Positions 10,928 to 22,811 of a stretch of 64,000 nucleotides of DNA are shown here, one piece after another (position 1 is the stretch's first letter; each line of letters begins with the position of its first letter). The notes below the pieces were generated by a model. That model did not search any database. It saw only the letters and a list, made by a program, of their open reading frames with translations, and was not told the DNA's origin. Source of the DNA: Podospora pseudocomata (lineage: Eukaryota; Ascomycota; Sordariomycetes; Sordariales; Podosporaceae); NCBI RefSeq assembly GCF_035222375.1, contig NC_085887.1, positions 2,207,501-2,271,500 on the forward strand. Direction: 5' to 3'. The translations under genes were made by a program, and so were the position numbers.

Positions 10928-13196
10928 TTAAGGGTCGTGGGGGATGAAGTTTCCAATGATCAAGCCCGGCCTGGGGAGTGTCAGCAAGACTGAAACGACA
11001 ACAAAGAAAAGAGAATGTCCACCACATACACTTGGGCGTTGTCCTTTTTTATCCTGAAAGAAAAGCAGCAGTTCACCACCTTTTTCGACGATTTATTGGG
11101 GCTCTTGAGTGTGCAGGCTGTCAAAAGGGTGTCGTGGAGCGGATCGAAGGCAATGGTTCCAAACTCTTCCCAATACCGCACAACCGACTCCTCGGTCAGG
11201 ATCTCGTGAAGTTTAGTCTTGCCCTGTGACGGGATCAGCAACCCAGCCATGCATGCCCCCTTTTGGTCGACCCAACACCTACATTTCTGAGATCCTCCAC
11301 TGGCACGTCGATGAGCTCGGCCATCTCCTTGTTACCCCTGAAAATCTCCCCTGTTCGACGCCAGCAGCATGCCGGGACCGCCATGCTGGCGAAGACGCGG
11401 TCGTACTCCATCAGGGAACTCTCTATCTGCATCTCGTTGATGGTCAGAAACATGTGGTCCCGCCCCTGCATCTTTTCGCGAAACTTTGGCCGGAAACGAT
11501 CGAGTTGTCGGAGGATCTTTTGTCTCGACCCCGGGCTGACGTGCTCATTGAGATATGTTTGAAGACTCTGGTAGCCTTTGATATAGTTAAACGGTTGGAG
11601 GAGTCCAGCCTCGACTTTGGCCGTGAGAACCTGGAGCATGCGGTCATCCGCGTCGGCATTACCGCTGGGATCGGCTGCCTGGAGATAATATTCTCGGGTC
11701 TTGTCCTTGGAAACCGCAGCTGATTGTTCCGAATTGGCCGTGGGCAGAGAGGCCCCCGGAGCCGTGGCCGGGGGCGGCATGGAGCTGCTACTGGGAAACC
11801 CCGGGATTGGGCGGCCTTGGTTTTGACCATCGGGCGCAGCCACGGGGTCCTCGAATATGTTGGCTCGCAGGTAGTTGTTCAGGACGTCGAACTCACTCGA
11901 CACCTCATGGGGAACTACAAAGCTGGGGTGATAGTTGTGCATGTCGTGATAATGGCTTTGGGAGGCTAACCAGGAGTCAGGGAAACCGCCGACTGGGAGG
12001 GAAGGTTTTCAGCTCCTGGCGTAAGGAACGGACTGGGGGGAGAAGGGGATTTTCAGGCACCTACATTGGTTCATACTGCTACCCAGCGTGCTGCCTTGGA
12101 GGCCGGACACCGCCGTGGGTTGCACGAGCTGTAGCTGATTACTCTGGCCTAGCGCAGCAGCAGCATCGAAGGCGGCACTGGCGGCTGATCCTGTCCCGGA
12201 GCTCAAGCTCCCATCGAACGAGGCCAGTCTCAAGGCGTCTGCCGCTGTCTGGTTCATGTTGCCGCGGCCCAGGTCTGACTGAGACGCAGACCCGTGCGTA
12301 GTAGACGGGGCGACGACACTCTTGGACTTGTTGGACCCCTGATCACGGGGCTCATCATGGCACAGGTGCCCGATATTCCGCTTAACACATCTCGTACATG
12401 GTCTCGCCTATTCACAGCACGGCCTGGGGTCAATAACTGCTTAAGCGCTGGGGCCAATGGTTCGCCGCCCCTGTCCTGTCTCATCCCGGCCGCCAGCAAG
12501 CAGCAGACGGGAAGACTGGGGACGGGACGTCGACCAGGCGGAAGGGGGATAAGTGTACGTACAAGATCACACGTCATGTGCTGTATGTAGATGAGGGTGG
12601 AATCATCCCTGGTTAGCCACTGTAACAACTCGATACATGCATGATGTATGCGTATACAGTATATGGTGTGTAGTGCTCATTGTGAATAGTGGGTATGAGA
12701 GGTGAGGTCGTGTATGCGAGCACGCTGCTGCAGGGGCGCTTCTCCTCCACGGAAGCTCTCCGTGGGGGGCAGCTGCCCAGCCAGCAGCCAGCTTCACTTA
12801 GATCAAGAAACAAAGGAAAAAAAGAAAAAAAAAAAAAAAAAAAAACCAGAGGTGGCTGGAGACAGGGGTGTGGTGTCCGGCGCACTGGGATAAATGACTT
12901 ACAGATCGACGGCAGTAGAGGCAGGCTGTAACAAATGGTGTCAGCATACAAACGCCATTCCCGGGGGACCGAAGCCATCGTGGAGCCGGAGGGGTGGTTC
13001 GACAAGACTTACCATGACTGACCTTGCGGCGCTTCTTGGGGGTCTGGTGGTGGGTGGTGTGGTGGTTGTGTTGGTTGTGTTGCTGTTGGTCGTCGGTAGA
13101 AGGCGCATGGTGATCCTTGGGCTTGGTGTTGCTCTCGGACTTGATGTCCTTGGTCTCATTCCCGGCGATCCTCTCCATGGCTTCGGTTGCCGTCAT
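10928..13196 (-). CDS. Zn2Cys6 transcription factor, Rds2/AcuK/AcuM gluconeogenesis type
   Basis: Seven exons (minus): 13013-13196, 12903-12925, 12563-12580, 12065-12407, 11283-11965, 11030-11223 and 10928-10970; 495 aa, all phases closing exactly. A basic K-K-R-R-K-V stretch precedes the zinc binuclear cluster (about residues 60-90). The cluster reads A-C-L-Y-C-R-R-S / H-M-T-C-D-L / A-R-P-C-T-R-C-V-K-R-N-I-G-H-L-C with all six cysteines. It is spread over four exons, including 23-nt and 18-nt micro-exons. The C-terminal half has the family's conserved block: R-E-Y-Y-L-Q-A-A-D-P, K-I-L-R-Q-L-D-R-F-R-P-K, then a PAS-like segment (A-C-C-W-R-R-T-G-E-I-F-R-G-N-K-E-M-A) and the terminal I-I-G-N-F-I-P. 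This family activates gluconeogenic genes (PEP carboxykinase, fructose-1,6-bisphosphatase) on non-fermentable carbon. The cluster looks closer to yeast Rds2 than Ert1, but I cannot decide between AcuK and AcuM orthology. Confidence 0.85.
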
Positions 13197-14853
13197 TGTC
13201 TAGTGGACTCTTCTCCCATTGGGTCTCGTGGTTACGCAACGGGCTTCGAGTTCGTTGCTCATTTAAGCAGGGCCGGCGGCTTCTCGCAGCAAGTCGCGAC
13301 CATTCAATGCCAGTTCCGACGCTATTCTGCTGCTGCTGGCGGTGTCCTGGCGGTCGTCGTGCTTCTCTCTCGGTCTGGGTTCCCCTGTTTTTTTGCGCTC
13401 TCTGCGTCGGCCGCGGCTCGTGTGTCGTTCGGTTCGCGAAGCAGTCGTTCGGCTTTGTTGACTCGACACCTCGGCCAGAAGGGTGCGCGCGTTGGCGGGG
13501 CAGTATCCGTGATTTGGTGTTATTGAAGCTGGTGGCCACGGGGTCGTTTCTCCGGGCAGCTTGAGGTTGGAAGCATTGCCGGGAGGTGTACGGAGTAAAA
13601 GTTGTATGTATGGGAAGGTAGTCGCCGTCGTTCCTAAAAGAAATCCTCTCCACCCGCGGCACCTGCCAGCAGCAGCGTGCTCAATGGGTCCTCTCTGCCG
13701 CCCAGAGCGGGACCCGGGCGCGGCGACCGGGGCTCAAGAGGGGCTGAAGTGTGAGCCGAGGGGTAAAGTTTACAGGGGACTCCAGGTGGGCTTAGCGCCG
13801 GTCATGGATCACTTACAGCATGAACCCACTGACGGCATGTCGCACGGGCTGCTAACTGGATCCAGTTCATCCTTTGTCGCATTTTGACAGTCATCTCGAT
13901 TCTGTGCTCAACAATTGGATGGAGATTCAAGATGGTTTTTCATGTCTATAATTCCACCATTATAGTTATTACTACCATCGTAGCCCGTACCTTCCCGGTT
14001 CCCGTCCTTTTGCCGGTTCCTGGCCGTACCTTCCTTCCCCTTTCCCACCGGGTACCTACCCCAACTCTCACCGAGTCGTGTGTGTTCTTTCCCTATCCGG
14101 CTCTACCAGAGGGCGGAAAGAGTGTCTCAAACTTTCACATGACGAAACCTTCTTCTCGGGTTTCCCTCCCTTTGAATGAATCAGCATCTGACATTGCGGG
14201 GATCGGAATGTTTTTCTTGCTGCTTGTTTACCTAATGGCCTACCTAATCATACACACTCACTGACAGGAACTCGGATCATTGTTTTACTCACTGATGTCC
14301 GCCTTCCGACACTTTATACTTGGCATTCTGCACGCCCACAGGAAGGGCATTGCTCAAGTCCAATGAAAACCTGTCATATGAGTAGCTTCGACGGCTGCTC
14401 TTGTCACGGGATGCTTGGCCCCTTTGGCCGACATAGGCAGTCCGTATGCTGGGAATCGAGATGCATCAAGGGATCGCGATGGGTGTGCAACAGATACGCC
14501 ACTCGGTGCCTGCGTTGCACGACAGCCATCCAGACGGGACTGTTCTGGCGGTCAGGACCTAGATTCATATTCTAGGCTTCCCATCTTCAGATGAGGACCA
14601 AAGGCGAGTTGATCGATCCTTCGATATGCGGGGCACACACGTTGGAGGCGATGGCTGTGATTTGCTCACCAACCAGCTGTTGTTGGATCAGCCAGCCAAG
14701 GCAGGCATCGCTGACATTCAACTGTCTGCCTATCCTCAAACCTACCAAGACAAAACTCAAACATGCGCATGAGCCTCAGACAGAGGTCTCGAGTTTGACT
14801 CAGCTCAGTTTCGGGACGTCGACTACACCTTCCAATGAAGGTTTGCAGCCGCG
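13197..14853. other. long divergent intergenic region
   Basis: About 1.65 kb between the divergently transcribed zinc-cluster gene and the HET-domain gene. It must hold both promoters and 5' leaders. Long open frames on both strands (for example 12894-13526 plus and 13156-13662 minus) are compositionally biased and overlap the first exon of the transcription factor, so I do not call them genes. A pyrimidine-rich tract lies at about 13980-14100. A TGACTCA heptamer sits at 14796-14802, 52 nt before the HET start codon. Confidence 0.5.
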
Positions 14854-17800
14854 ATGGCTTCCTCGTCATGGCACGAAGCATCATGCAGCAGACCCGATGT
14901 GAGCTTGGCTGAAAGCATTCCGTTCTGTATGAGTTGCGGCTCAATGGGCCCCCTCGACGACCTTGAACCAAGTGAAACACCACCAGCCATTCCGATTCTC
15001 TCCGGGAAGCGATCTGGCCTGTCGCTCTCGTGGCCTCATTCAGTGAAATATGCTACCCAACTTACCGACGGCGACGGAAACGATCTTGGAGATGTGCTTC
15101 AGTCCGTGCTATTAACCGAGAAACCTGATGACTTGCAACTGGATGTCCAACAGGAAAAAATAGGGTCGGATCTGGAATCCAATTCATCGTCGTCCACCAT
15201 AGCCCAACAGTGTCGCACCTATCACCAAAGCCTGGTTCCCTCGGACGAAGTGACGGGCAATGACAGCATTCGTCTGCTTCGCCTCGGTAAGGGAAAAGGC
15301 TCGGAACCCTTGCACGGTACGCTGGAAACCCGAGAGCTCAAATACTTTCCCGAGTATGAAGCTCTGTCCTACACATGGGCCGATGCCAACGGCCAGGCTA
15401 GCCGGACCAAGAAGTTGTATCTGGGGAGGGAATGGGCTGTGTTCCCAATCACCACAAACTGCGACGCTGCTCTTCGTCATGTCCGCCTTCCCAACACTGA
15501 ACGCTACATCTGGGTCGATACCGTTTGCATCAACCAGTTCGACAACCTTGAACGCTCGCATCAAGTTCAACTCATGCCTATGATCTATGCCACTGCTCAA
15601 CGTGTGCTTGTTTACCTCGGTGAAGATAAACCGGAACGAAGCATGATCTCGAGACACCTCCCAGTTTTTTCCAAAGTAATGGACTGGAGCCAAAAGTGGG
15701 ATGACCTGGGACCTATTCTGCAACGCCCCTACTTCTTTCGGAGTTGGATTATACAGGAAATCGCCTCTGCAAAAACAGCCTTGGTGGCCAATGGCGAATC
15801 ATGGCGGGTATGGCCCGTCTATGACGAGAAGAGCGATGTGAGCCTGTTTCTCCCCTGGATTAAGGAATTCGAAACCCGAAAATACAAGACCTCCAAGCAC
15901 CTTTTTCAGCTGATTACCGACTGCTGGACCTCACAGACCTACGACCCCCGGGATAAGGTGTTTTCTCTTCTTGGGGTTATCACTGGCGCAGCGGCCGACG
16001 GTCTGGTGGCCGATTATACGCTCACCGTTGAGCAGGTGTATGTGCATGCATCCAGTTGAGCACATTTGTTGCTGTTGCTGATGTTGATCACACAATAGAT
16101 ACACAGGCCTCGCTTCGTTTGTACTGAAAAATCATAAGCAGGCCGATCTTCTCAAGTACGCTGCTGGTTATGCCAAATGCCCAGGGCTGCCCTCATGGGT
16201 GCCGGACTGGGCTATCCTCTCCCGAAACTGGGACGTCATGGCTCAAATACGCGCCTTTCACTCTTTTGACACTCGAGCCAGTCTGATGAGCGCCCACAAG
16301 ATCTCTTCTTACAGGACCGAGCACATCCGTGAGCCTTGGTTAATGGACGACGTCAGCAAAGTCATGTTTGCCGGCATCGATATCCACGGTCCTACTGGCT
16401 CTCTATTTCTGCCTGGGATGAAAATCACAGATCTCCCCTCTGACCAGTACTCACGCGTTCCGGCCCATCCTACCCTCCAAGTTTTACCCGATCAACCATC
16501 ATTGCCACCTCCTCACGGCGGCATGACTTGCTTCCGCGGACCTCTCTTCGTGATGGCCATGATGGGACCATCAGATGACACGTCTTGCTTGTCTGTCTGG
16601 TTCCTGCATGGCATCAATGCACCCGTCATCCTTCGACAGTCACAATCCGGCAACAGCAGCATCTTTTCCTTCGTCAGCACCTGTCATGTCAGAGTGCAGA
16701 CGGGCGTGTGCATGTTTCAGGGAACTGCTGAGGAAGAAATGTACAACCCCGACAGCTACACGATCAGTGAGAAGGGCTATACCATCGGATCGGATGCCAA
16801 ACGCAAGGACAAACAACGCCAATTTCCACCACCCAAGTTTGAGCCCTGGAAGAGATCGGTTTTGACCCGACCACGATTCTTGGAACATTTTGGCACGGAT
16901 CGAATGGTGTTCGATCGGTGGGGTGACCTTTACTCGACAGCACTCCAAGATGCCACATTGAGAACCTGTGCCGAGTCGCAGCTTGCGAGGTTGCAAGCTC
17001 TGGGGGCGCACGCGGAGACGACCTGGACCGAATTCATCCAACGCGAAGTGCCGATCGTCATCCTGTTGCCATCGTTGAGGGGGGTTGATCTGATGGCACC
17101 AGTTGTGTTGCTTTTGGAAGACTTGGCGGAGTCACTCAAGCGGATGAAATTATTCTGGGAATCGATCGAGTCCCTTTTGGAAGCAGCCAAGATGCTGGGG
17201 AATACGGTTGAGGGCGCCATACGTGATGATTACGGGCGGAGGGCAGCAGAGTTGAAAATAATGAGGGTCAAGATGTTTGAAAAGGAGAAAGGTCGAGAAG
17301 CATACGTTGAGGATGGAGAACCTGGACAAGTTTGGTTGAGCCGGAGTGTCAGGCAGCTGTATACCTGTTCGACGGAGAAGAATATGAAGGAGATGGTGTT
17401 TAGAATGACGGCAAACTTGGATGAGCGCGTGGGTTTTGCCGTTGACGATGATGGTGGGAGGGAGCAGGAGCAGTCTGAATGGGCAAAGGATGGGATACCG
17501 TGTCCGGTGTGGTATATGATCAGGCTAGGGTACCACAGTTGGTGGCTGGATATGAGAAAAGACCAGCTGGAGCGTGGTAGGGGCTTTTTGAATGATTTGA
17601 TAAATGGGCGCGGGGGGGATTGGAAGAGAACAGACCTGATGACGATGTTGGCTGGGGGGGAGGAGTTGCCTGCTAAGACACCAAGGGAGCCTGGGGATGA
17701 GGAAGGGATGAGTGTGAATGAGGCTAATCTTGCGGAGACGAGGACGATGAGGGATGTGTTTGGGGAGGCGGAGATGGAGGTGAAGTTGACGATTATGGCG

Positions 17801-17878
17801 GTGAAGATTTTGATGGAGAAGAGGAAGGAGTATGCGAGGTTGATGAAGGGGGAGTGGAAGAAGATTGTGATTGTTTAA
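14854..17878 (+). CDS. HET-domain (heterokaryon incompatibility-type) protein
   Basis: Exons 14854-16037 and 16099-17878, 987 aa; the 61-nt intron joins V-E-Q-V to Y-T-G-L-A-S-F-V-L-K in phase. The HET domain spans about residues 160-310, with its three conserved blocks visible: Y-E-A-L-S-Y-T-W (167 on), the R-Y-I-W-V-D-T-V-C-I-N-Q block, and the R-V-L-V-Y-L-G-E / R-P-Y-F-F-R-S-W-I-I-Q-E region. The downstream D-P-R-D-K-V-F-S-L-L-G motif is also typical. The first 100 residues contain F-C-M-S-C-G and are otherwise Ser-rich. Residues 400-987 have no domain I recognise; they hold charged helical stretches, and no NACHT or repeat module is visible. HET proteins trigger cell death on non-self recognition in filamentous fungi, but most family members have no demonstrated role, so incompatibility function is inference only. 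Confidence 0.85.
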
Positions 17879-18337
17879 GCTATGGAATAGCTAAGGCAAA
17901 AGGCTCACCGGCCAACCCTCTCGTTTCTTATGTTGGGGAGGGGTGACTCGGTTACGAAAATCTTGACGTGCAAGATCTTACTCCGGATATAGATCGAATC
18001 GAGAAGGCTGTTGGGCCCAATCCTTCGATTGGGAGCAGCTCCAATACTCGTCCCACTAAGGACCGGAGGGCCAATATGGCGAGAGTGAGTATTCGGAGCT
18101 GTTAAAAGGTGGGTGCGGAAGGTGGTGTATATACTGTAGTTGCTCCCTCCTTTCTCTGACGAAACATCGGTTTCGGGGCAGGATGCCTGACTGGTAACAG
18201 ATACGATAGCTAACTATCATCAAGTCGCAAATTTGAGCAGTCACCCTCCATCAGGTGTGTATTCAAAGATGAACACAGTTCTGGGACCCCCATTTTCGAT
18301 GTTGACACAGCCCTGACCCTCACCACTTTCTGCCCGT
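17879..18337. other. convergent intergenic region
   Basis: Space between the 3' ends of the HET gene (+) and the AtmA-like gene (-). Nothing beyond short unsupported open frames is seen. Confidence 0.5.
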
Positions 18338-19423
18338 CTACATTCCCTTCTGCTCTCCCCCAGCAAGCCTCCCCAACCTCTTCTCCCTCCACCACCACGC
18401 ATCCAGCATCGCAACTCCCGGGCCCCCCATCACACCAGCCAAAGCAACAACCGCCAAACCTCTAATCAACTCCCCCAACTCAACCGCCCCCGCAGCCCAC
18501 ACATCAACCATCAACCCCAAACTCCAAACCAACAAGCCCCCAAACGAACAGAGCAAATCATACTGCAAAAGCCCCCTCATGCTCATCACAAACTCCCTCT
18601 TCGCCATGGTCACCGGCACAAAAACCTCCCAGAGGGAGAATCCGCTGTGGAGTATCACGTACCACCAAACCACCATGCTGATCCCCGCAACAACCAAACT
18701 CAACGCCCCCTTCCCAACCAACTTACTCCCCTTTACCCATTCTGTTGGGATTGTTTTGGAAAGAATGGTATTTGCGAGGCCGATCCAAATAGGGGCGGGC
18801 TGCCACAGCCAGGTGTAGTAGTGTCTTTGGTCGAGACTGTGGGGGAAGAACATGTGGTATACCCAGGCGTAATGCAGCGCCACTAGAAGGGGTAGCAAAA
18901 AGGGGATGTATTCCTCTTTTAGGAGCCTTTTTCGGGGCTCGAGGGCGAGGATGCTGGTGCTGGGGGAGAATGTGAAGTGCAGCCAGCAGTACAGCGGGGC
19001 AAGGACACCGAGGCCGAGGATCTGGGAGGCGAAGTTCCATGCTGTGGCTAGGTAGGCTGCTGTGTAGGCGTTGCCGTCGCGGAACGACTCTAGCAGTAAA
19101 ACGAGGTAGACTGGCCCGAGGTCGACGAGGAAGAAGAGCATTTGATGCCAGGCTAGGGGGTCTATGGATAGGGTGCTGGGCGCGAAGATTACACTTATGG
19201 GGCGGAAGAGGTCGTTGGCGGGTTTCCAGGGGAAGATACCCTCCAGAACTGGGACTGGGCCGGAGGGGTGGGGGATGAACCCCTTTTCCAAAATGGGCGG
19301 GACGAGCTCGACGAGGGTGTCGCGGTCGAATCTCTTGTTGCAAAAGTAGGAGAGGTAGAGGAGGGGCAGGGCGAGGACGCCACGGCCTAGGCGGGAGGAG
19401 AGGAGGAGGGTGAGGGTGCCCAT
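18338..19423 (-). CDS. multipass membrane protein, AtmA-like
   Basis: Single exon of 361 aa. About eight hydrophobic segments alternate with short polar loops, covering nearly the whole length, and the C-terminus is basic. Landmarks are F-L-V-D-L-G-P-V-Y-L-V-L-L-L-E-S, T-A-W-N-F-A-S-Q-I-L-G-L-G and Y-T-W-L-W-Q-P-A-P-I-W. This architecture resembles the AtmA/PaxA-like integral membrane proteins encoded beside fungal indole-diterpene and polyketide-terpenoid genes. The resemblance is from memory and weak. No terpene cyclase, prenyltransferase or polyketide synthase gene is present nearby, so I do not infer a biosynthetic role. The start is the first ATG of the frame and precedes a plausible signal-anchor (L-T-L-L-L-S-S-R-L-G-R-G-V-L-A-L-P-L). 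Confidence 0.6.
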   Translation of the reverse strand: MGTLTLLLSSRLGRGVLALPLLYLSYFCNKRFDRDTLVELVPPILEKGFIPHPSGPVPVLEGIFPWKPANDLFRPISVIFAPSTLSIDPLAWHQMLFFLVDLGPVYLVLLLESFRDGNAYTAAYLATAWNFASQILGLGVLAPLYCWLHFTFSPSTSILALEPRKRLLKEEYIPFLLPLLVALHYAWVYHMFFPHSLDQRHYYTWLWQPAPIWIGLANTILSKTIPTEWVKGSKLVGKGALSLVVAGISMVVWWYVILHSGFSLWEVFVPVTMAKREFVMSMRGLLQYDLLCSFGGLLVWSLGLMVDVWAAGAVELGELIRGLAVVALAGVMGGPGVAMLDAWWWREKRLGRLAGGEQKGM

Positions 19424-19930
19424 TTTGAATATTGGTTGTGAGGGTTAGTAGAGAAGGGGATAATGGGAGAGTGGTGGAGGGGTGGAGGGGTGGGCGGTGT
19501 TCATATGTTGGTCGTAGTGATGGTGGGGGACACAAATGGTTTTTAGAGGTTGGGGATGTTGGGCTGTTTGCCAACTGCATAATCGCCAAAAGCAACCCTT
19601 TTATAGGCTGGGTTACCGGGACAGTGGACCGGAACACCTAGATAGGAATCAACTTATCAGGCTGTGAACATGGCGGCATTCGGAGGTTGCAATGAATGCC
19701 GACTTTCAACGGGGGAGATATTGTCTCCGCCCAACTGTTCGAGGAAGGAGATCAAATAAGGAAGGCCAGTTTCCTGGTGCCCCGCTGGGCTTACTGATGC
19801 CTCATGCAGGATACATATCTAACCGCTGATGTGATAGCTTCGAGCAGCTAAAACGCCGTCTCATGCTAATGCTATGTTGCTGTCCCAGAAATCAAAAACC
19901 CAACTCCAACGCCACCTAGTCCAGGGAACC
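19424..19930. other. intergenic
   Basis: Promoter of the AtmA-like gene and 3' flank of the OPT transporter gene. The first 100 nt upstream of the start are G-rich on the plus strand. Nothing else is seen. Confidence 0.5.
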
Positions 19931-22279
19931 CTACAGATGAGGAACCCCAGCGCTCTGCATGATCAGATTCACGATGCTCAAAAACCCTTCTCCCAAAATG
20001 AAACCCTACGTAATCACAGTCAGCATCTTTCATCAAACCCACACCTCATCCAAGATGCAGAGAAACTCACAGAAGCCAACACAATCAACGGTGTATCCTG
20101 CCACCCCTTGTACGACCTCCACCACCAGCTCAACAACCCACCGATTGTCCTCGCCAGTGTAAACGACGGCACATTGTACATCCCCACAGCAACCGCAATC
20201 CCGCCTGGAACCAGCGCCTGCAGTCGTTTGGTTCGAGTCATCGAGGTGCGAGCCGCTGTCGTGACGGCAAACAACAAAGCTGCACCCACAGCCCACTCCT
20301 TCGCCATCGGAGGCAGTCCCTCACCCGTCACCAGCCTGGCAGTAAAGATCCAGACGTAGCCAGTAGGCACTTGGAACAAGTCTCCTGGGATAGTGTAAAC
20401 TGAAGTGTAGAGCTGGTAGATGAACGCGCTTGCCACAGCTCCGGCAGTAGCACCGATGACTTGTCCCCAGAACTGAGCCTTGGGGGCTGCTCCGAGTAAA
20501 TGGCCGGTCTTGAGATCCTGCATCAGATCGCCGGCCTGAAGAGCGCCCTGTATTGCCTGTTAGTTAGATCCAAAGAATGTGTGAGCATCAACATACCGCC
20601 TCAGACACAGCTCCAGCAACCAAATTGATCAGGACACTCGACTTGTTCGACTGCGGAATGATGAACGCGAAGAACAGCTGAGCAAGCTTGCTAATCCCCG
20701 AAACCGGGTTCAAGTCCGTCTCACCAAGAGCCCTCACTCCCATGATACTCAGCACTAGTGCCATAAACACCGCCGTAATAGTAGCATAAAGCGGCACCAA
20801 GTCTCCAAAAACATAGCGAATGCATCCAACGCAAAAGATGATCGAGGCAGCAAGCCCAATGCTCACTACCTTGTTGCTGATCTGCTGGTCAGGAGGCGCA
20901 TCATCATGTTCCTTCTCCTCCTCAATCTCAGCAAGCAACGGGCCTCCATCTTCCGACTCGGAAGAAGAGTCGGTCCTAGGCAGAGAGGCATACCCCTGGC
21001 GTCCTCCCGGCAGCAAATTCCTGACGCTCTTTGGCAACACCCCCTTCATCCGAGGCCAGTACAACCTCACCGACCTGAAAGCCAAATACCCCAAGCTCAC
21101 CACGGAGTCAGCAAGCATAATAGCCAACGAAACCCAAACGATCCACCCCTTACTCCCATGCTCCCAATCCGACACCGGTCCCGGAGCCCATCCCTTGTTC
21201 TTTGCCAGCGGTGACAAAACCCCCCATCCCACCACCGCACCAAGAAGCATATGCAACGTCGTCGCTGGACCCATGATAATTCCCTGTCCCACATACGCCA
21301 AACTCGGGTTGAGTGTCCAAAGCCACGTGCTCGCCGCGACACTTCCAAAGATGGGAATGTTCCTCAACACAGGCAAAAAATACGTCGCAAAAGTCGAGAT
21401 GCCGGAAAGCAAAAAGCATACAATCAACAGTCTCACATTCCTCTTCCACCCCTCGGATTTCTTGTTATCCTCCTCCTCCCCATCCCTCACCTCCTCCCCC
21501 CCATAAAAACTCTCATCATCCCCAACCAAACTCGCAAACCCATGGGGGTTTTTCTTCTCCCCGCCCGCCTCCTCCACCCCCTTCGTCTGCCCATGCAGCA
21601 CACTGATCAAAACCGCCGTGCTAAACCCACTCGGAAACTTCAGCTGCTCCCTAATCAGCACCTGCCTCCTCAACGGCACCGCAAAAACAACCCCAAAAAA
21701 ACACAACCCCACCCCCCAAACACACCCCCTCCACAACCCCATCCTCACCGGCCCCATTTCTTCTTCCCTGAGCAAATACTCCATCGCAGGAACAACACCA
21801 ACAAACCCGCACCCCAAAGGCATGATCGCCATGCTCCCCGCCACAGTCTGAACAAGCACGTTTTCCACCGGACTGAACGGCAGGTCCCCTAATCGATCCC
21901 TCAACAACCTAAAGATCCCGAAACCGAGGAGGGAGGCGGGCATGGTCATTGTTGATACCCAGCCTGTCTGCAGGCCAAAGTACATGTTGCTGAAGCAGAT
22001 TATCAGACCCACGAGGAGGCCCACCGCCAGCGCGCGGGGGGTGAAATGGCTGCCACGAATGATTTTTCGTTTTCGAGGCGAAGGGGAGGGGGAGGGGGAA
22101 GGGGTCAAAAGGGGGGAGGTATCATTCGGGTCGTCATGAACCACCGCTGGGATCGCCAGGCCGGACGCTGCCGAAGAAGAAGAAGAAGAAGAGGAGGAGG
22201 AGGAGAAGGGGGTGAGTGATGAGGACCGTTTGCGCACCCCTCCCCCATCATCGACAGGAGTGGTTATTGAGCCTGCCAT
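19931..22279 (-). CDS. OPT-family (oligopeptide/metal-chelate) transporter
   Basis: Exons 20597-22279, 20071-20547 and 19931-20005 (minus), 744 aa. Residues 1-75 are a Ser/Pro-rich cytosolic tail with a 12-Ser run. About 14 membrane segments follow. OPT signatures include N-M-Y-F-G-L-Q-T-G-W (about 100-109), F-S-P-V-E-N-V-L-V-Q-T, L-K-F-P-S-G and, across the first intron, A-G-D-L-M-Q-D-L-K-T-G-H-L-L-G-A. The final exon encodes G-F-I-L-G-E-G-F-L-S-I-V-N-L-I and ends in V-P-H-L. The family imports small peptides or metal chelates by proton symport across plasma or vacuolar membranes. The D-L-K-T-G-H motif places it nearer the YSL-like branch than the yeast Opt1 branch; the substrate is unknown. 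The first intron has two nearby AG acceptors (after AACAG and after ATACAG), both in frame. I chose the latter because it gives the family's E-A-G-A-x-Q-A-G-D. Confidence 0.88.
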
Positions 22280-22408
22280 TTTGGCGTGATGAAAATCAAA
22301 TGATGAGATGAAAGGGGATGAAGAACAGATGTGAGGCTTACATCAAGACTGCCTGGCGGATTAATGATAAACAATGATGAAGACGATGCTAAATAATGAA
22401 CTGTTTTG

Positions 22409-22479
22409 AGTGAGAGAGAGAGAGAGAGAAAGTGAGAGAGAGAGAGAGAGCGCAAGAGAGAGAGAGAGAGTGTGTGTGT
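22409..22479. repeat. (GA)n microsatellite with a GT end
   Basis: Interrupted GA dinucleotide array ending in a short GT run, located 130-200 nt upstream of the OPT start codon, so probably in its promoter or 5' UTR. Read on the OPT sense strand it is a CT-rich tract. Confidence 0.95.
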
Positions 22480-22811
22480 ATGAAACAATCAATTGATAAC
22501 ACAACACACACCCGCTGAGGCACGCCACCGCTTAGTGACCAATAGGCCGCTAACCCCATCAGGAGCGGGTAAAATGCACACCCGCTAACCAATTGCAGCG
22601 TGACCACTAACACTAACACGCACACCAATCCCGGTGCTGCCTGACGTGTTCACCAGCTAGTTACGGAGTAGTGCAACTGATGAATAAATAAAATCATAGG
22701 CAGGTTCGGGTTCTTCTCGAGATTGACTGACATGTTCAAGCAGGACTCGCAGTCACACTCTCCTCCCCCCAAGAACAATTGACACCGGCCATATCCGTAC
22801 CTCAAAGGCAA

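Noticed and set aside
13156-13662. Long overlapping frames on both strands near the zinc-cluster gene start (also 12894-13526 plus)
   Set aside because: They overlap the first exon or promoter of a well-supported gene and show only low-complexity Arg/Ser content.
14796-14802. TGACTCA 52 nt before the HET gene
   Set aside because: A single heptamer before a gene unrelated to amino-acid synthesis; several are expected by chance in this window.
14854-22279. HET protein, AtmA-like protein and OPT transporter as a biosynthetic gene cluster
   Set aside because: No backbone enzyme (polyketide synthase, NRPS, terpene cyclase, prenyltransferase) is present, and the neighbours are ordinary genes.
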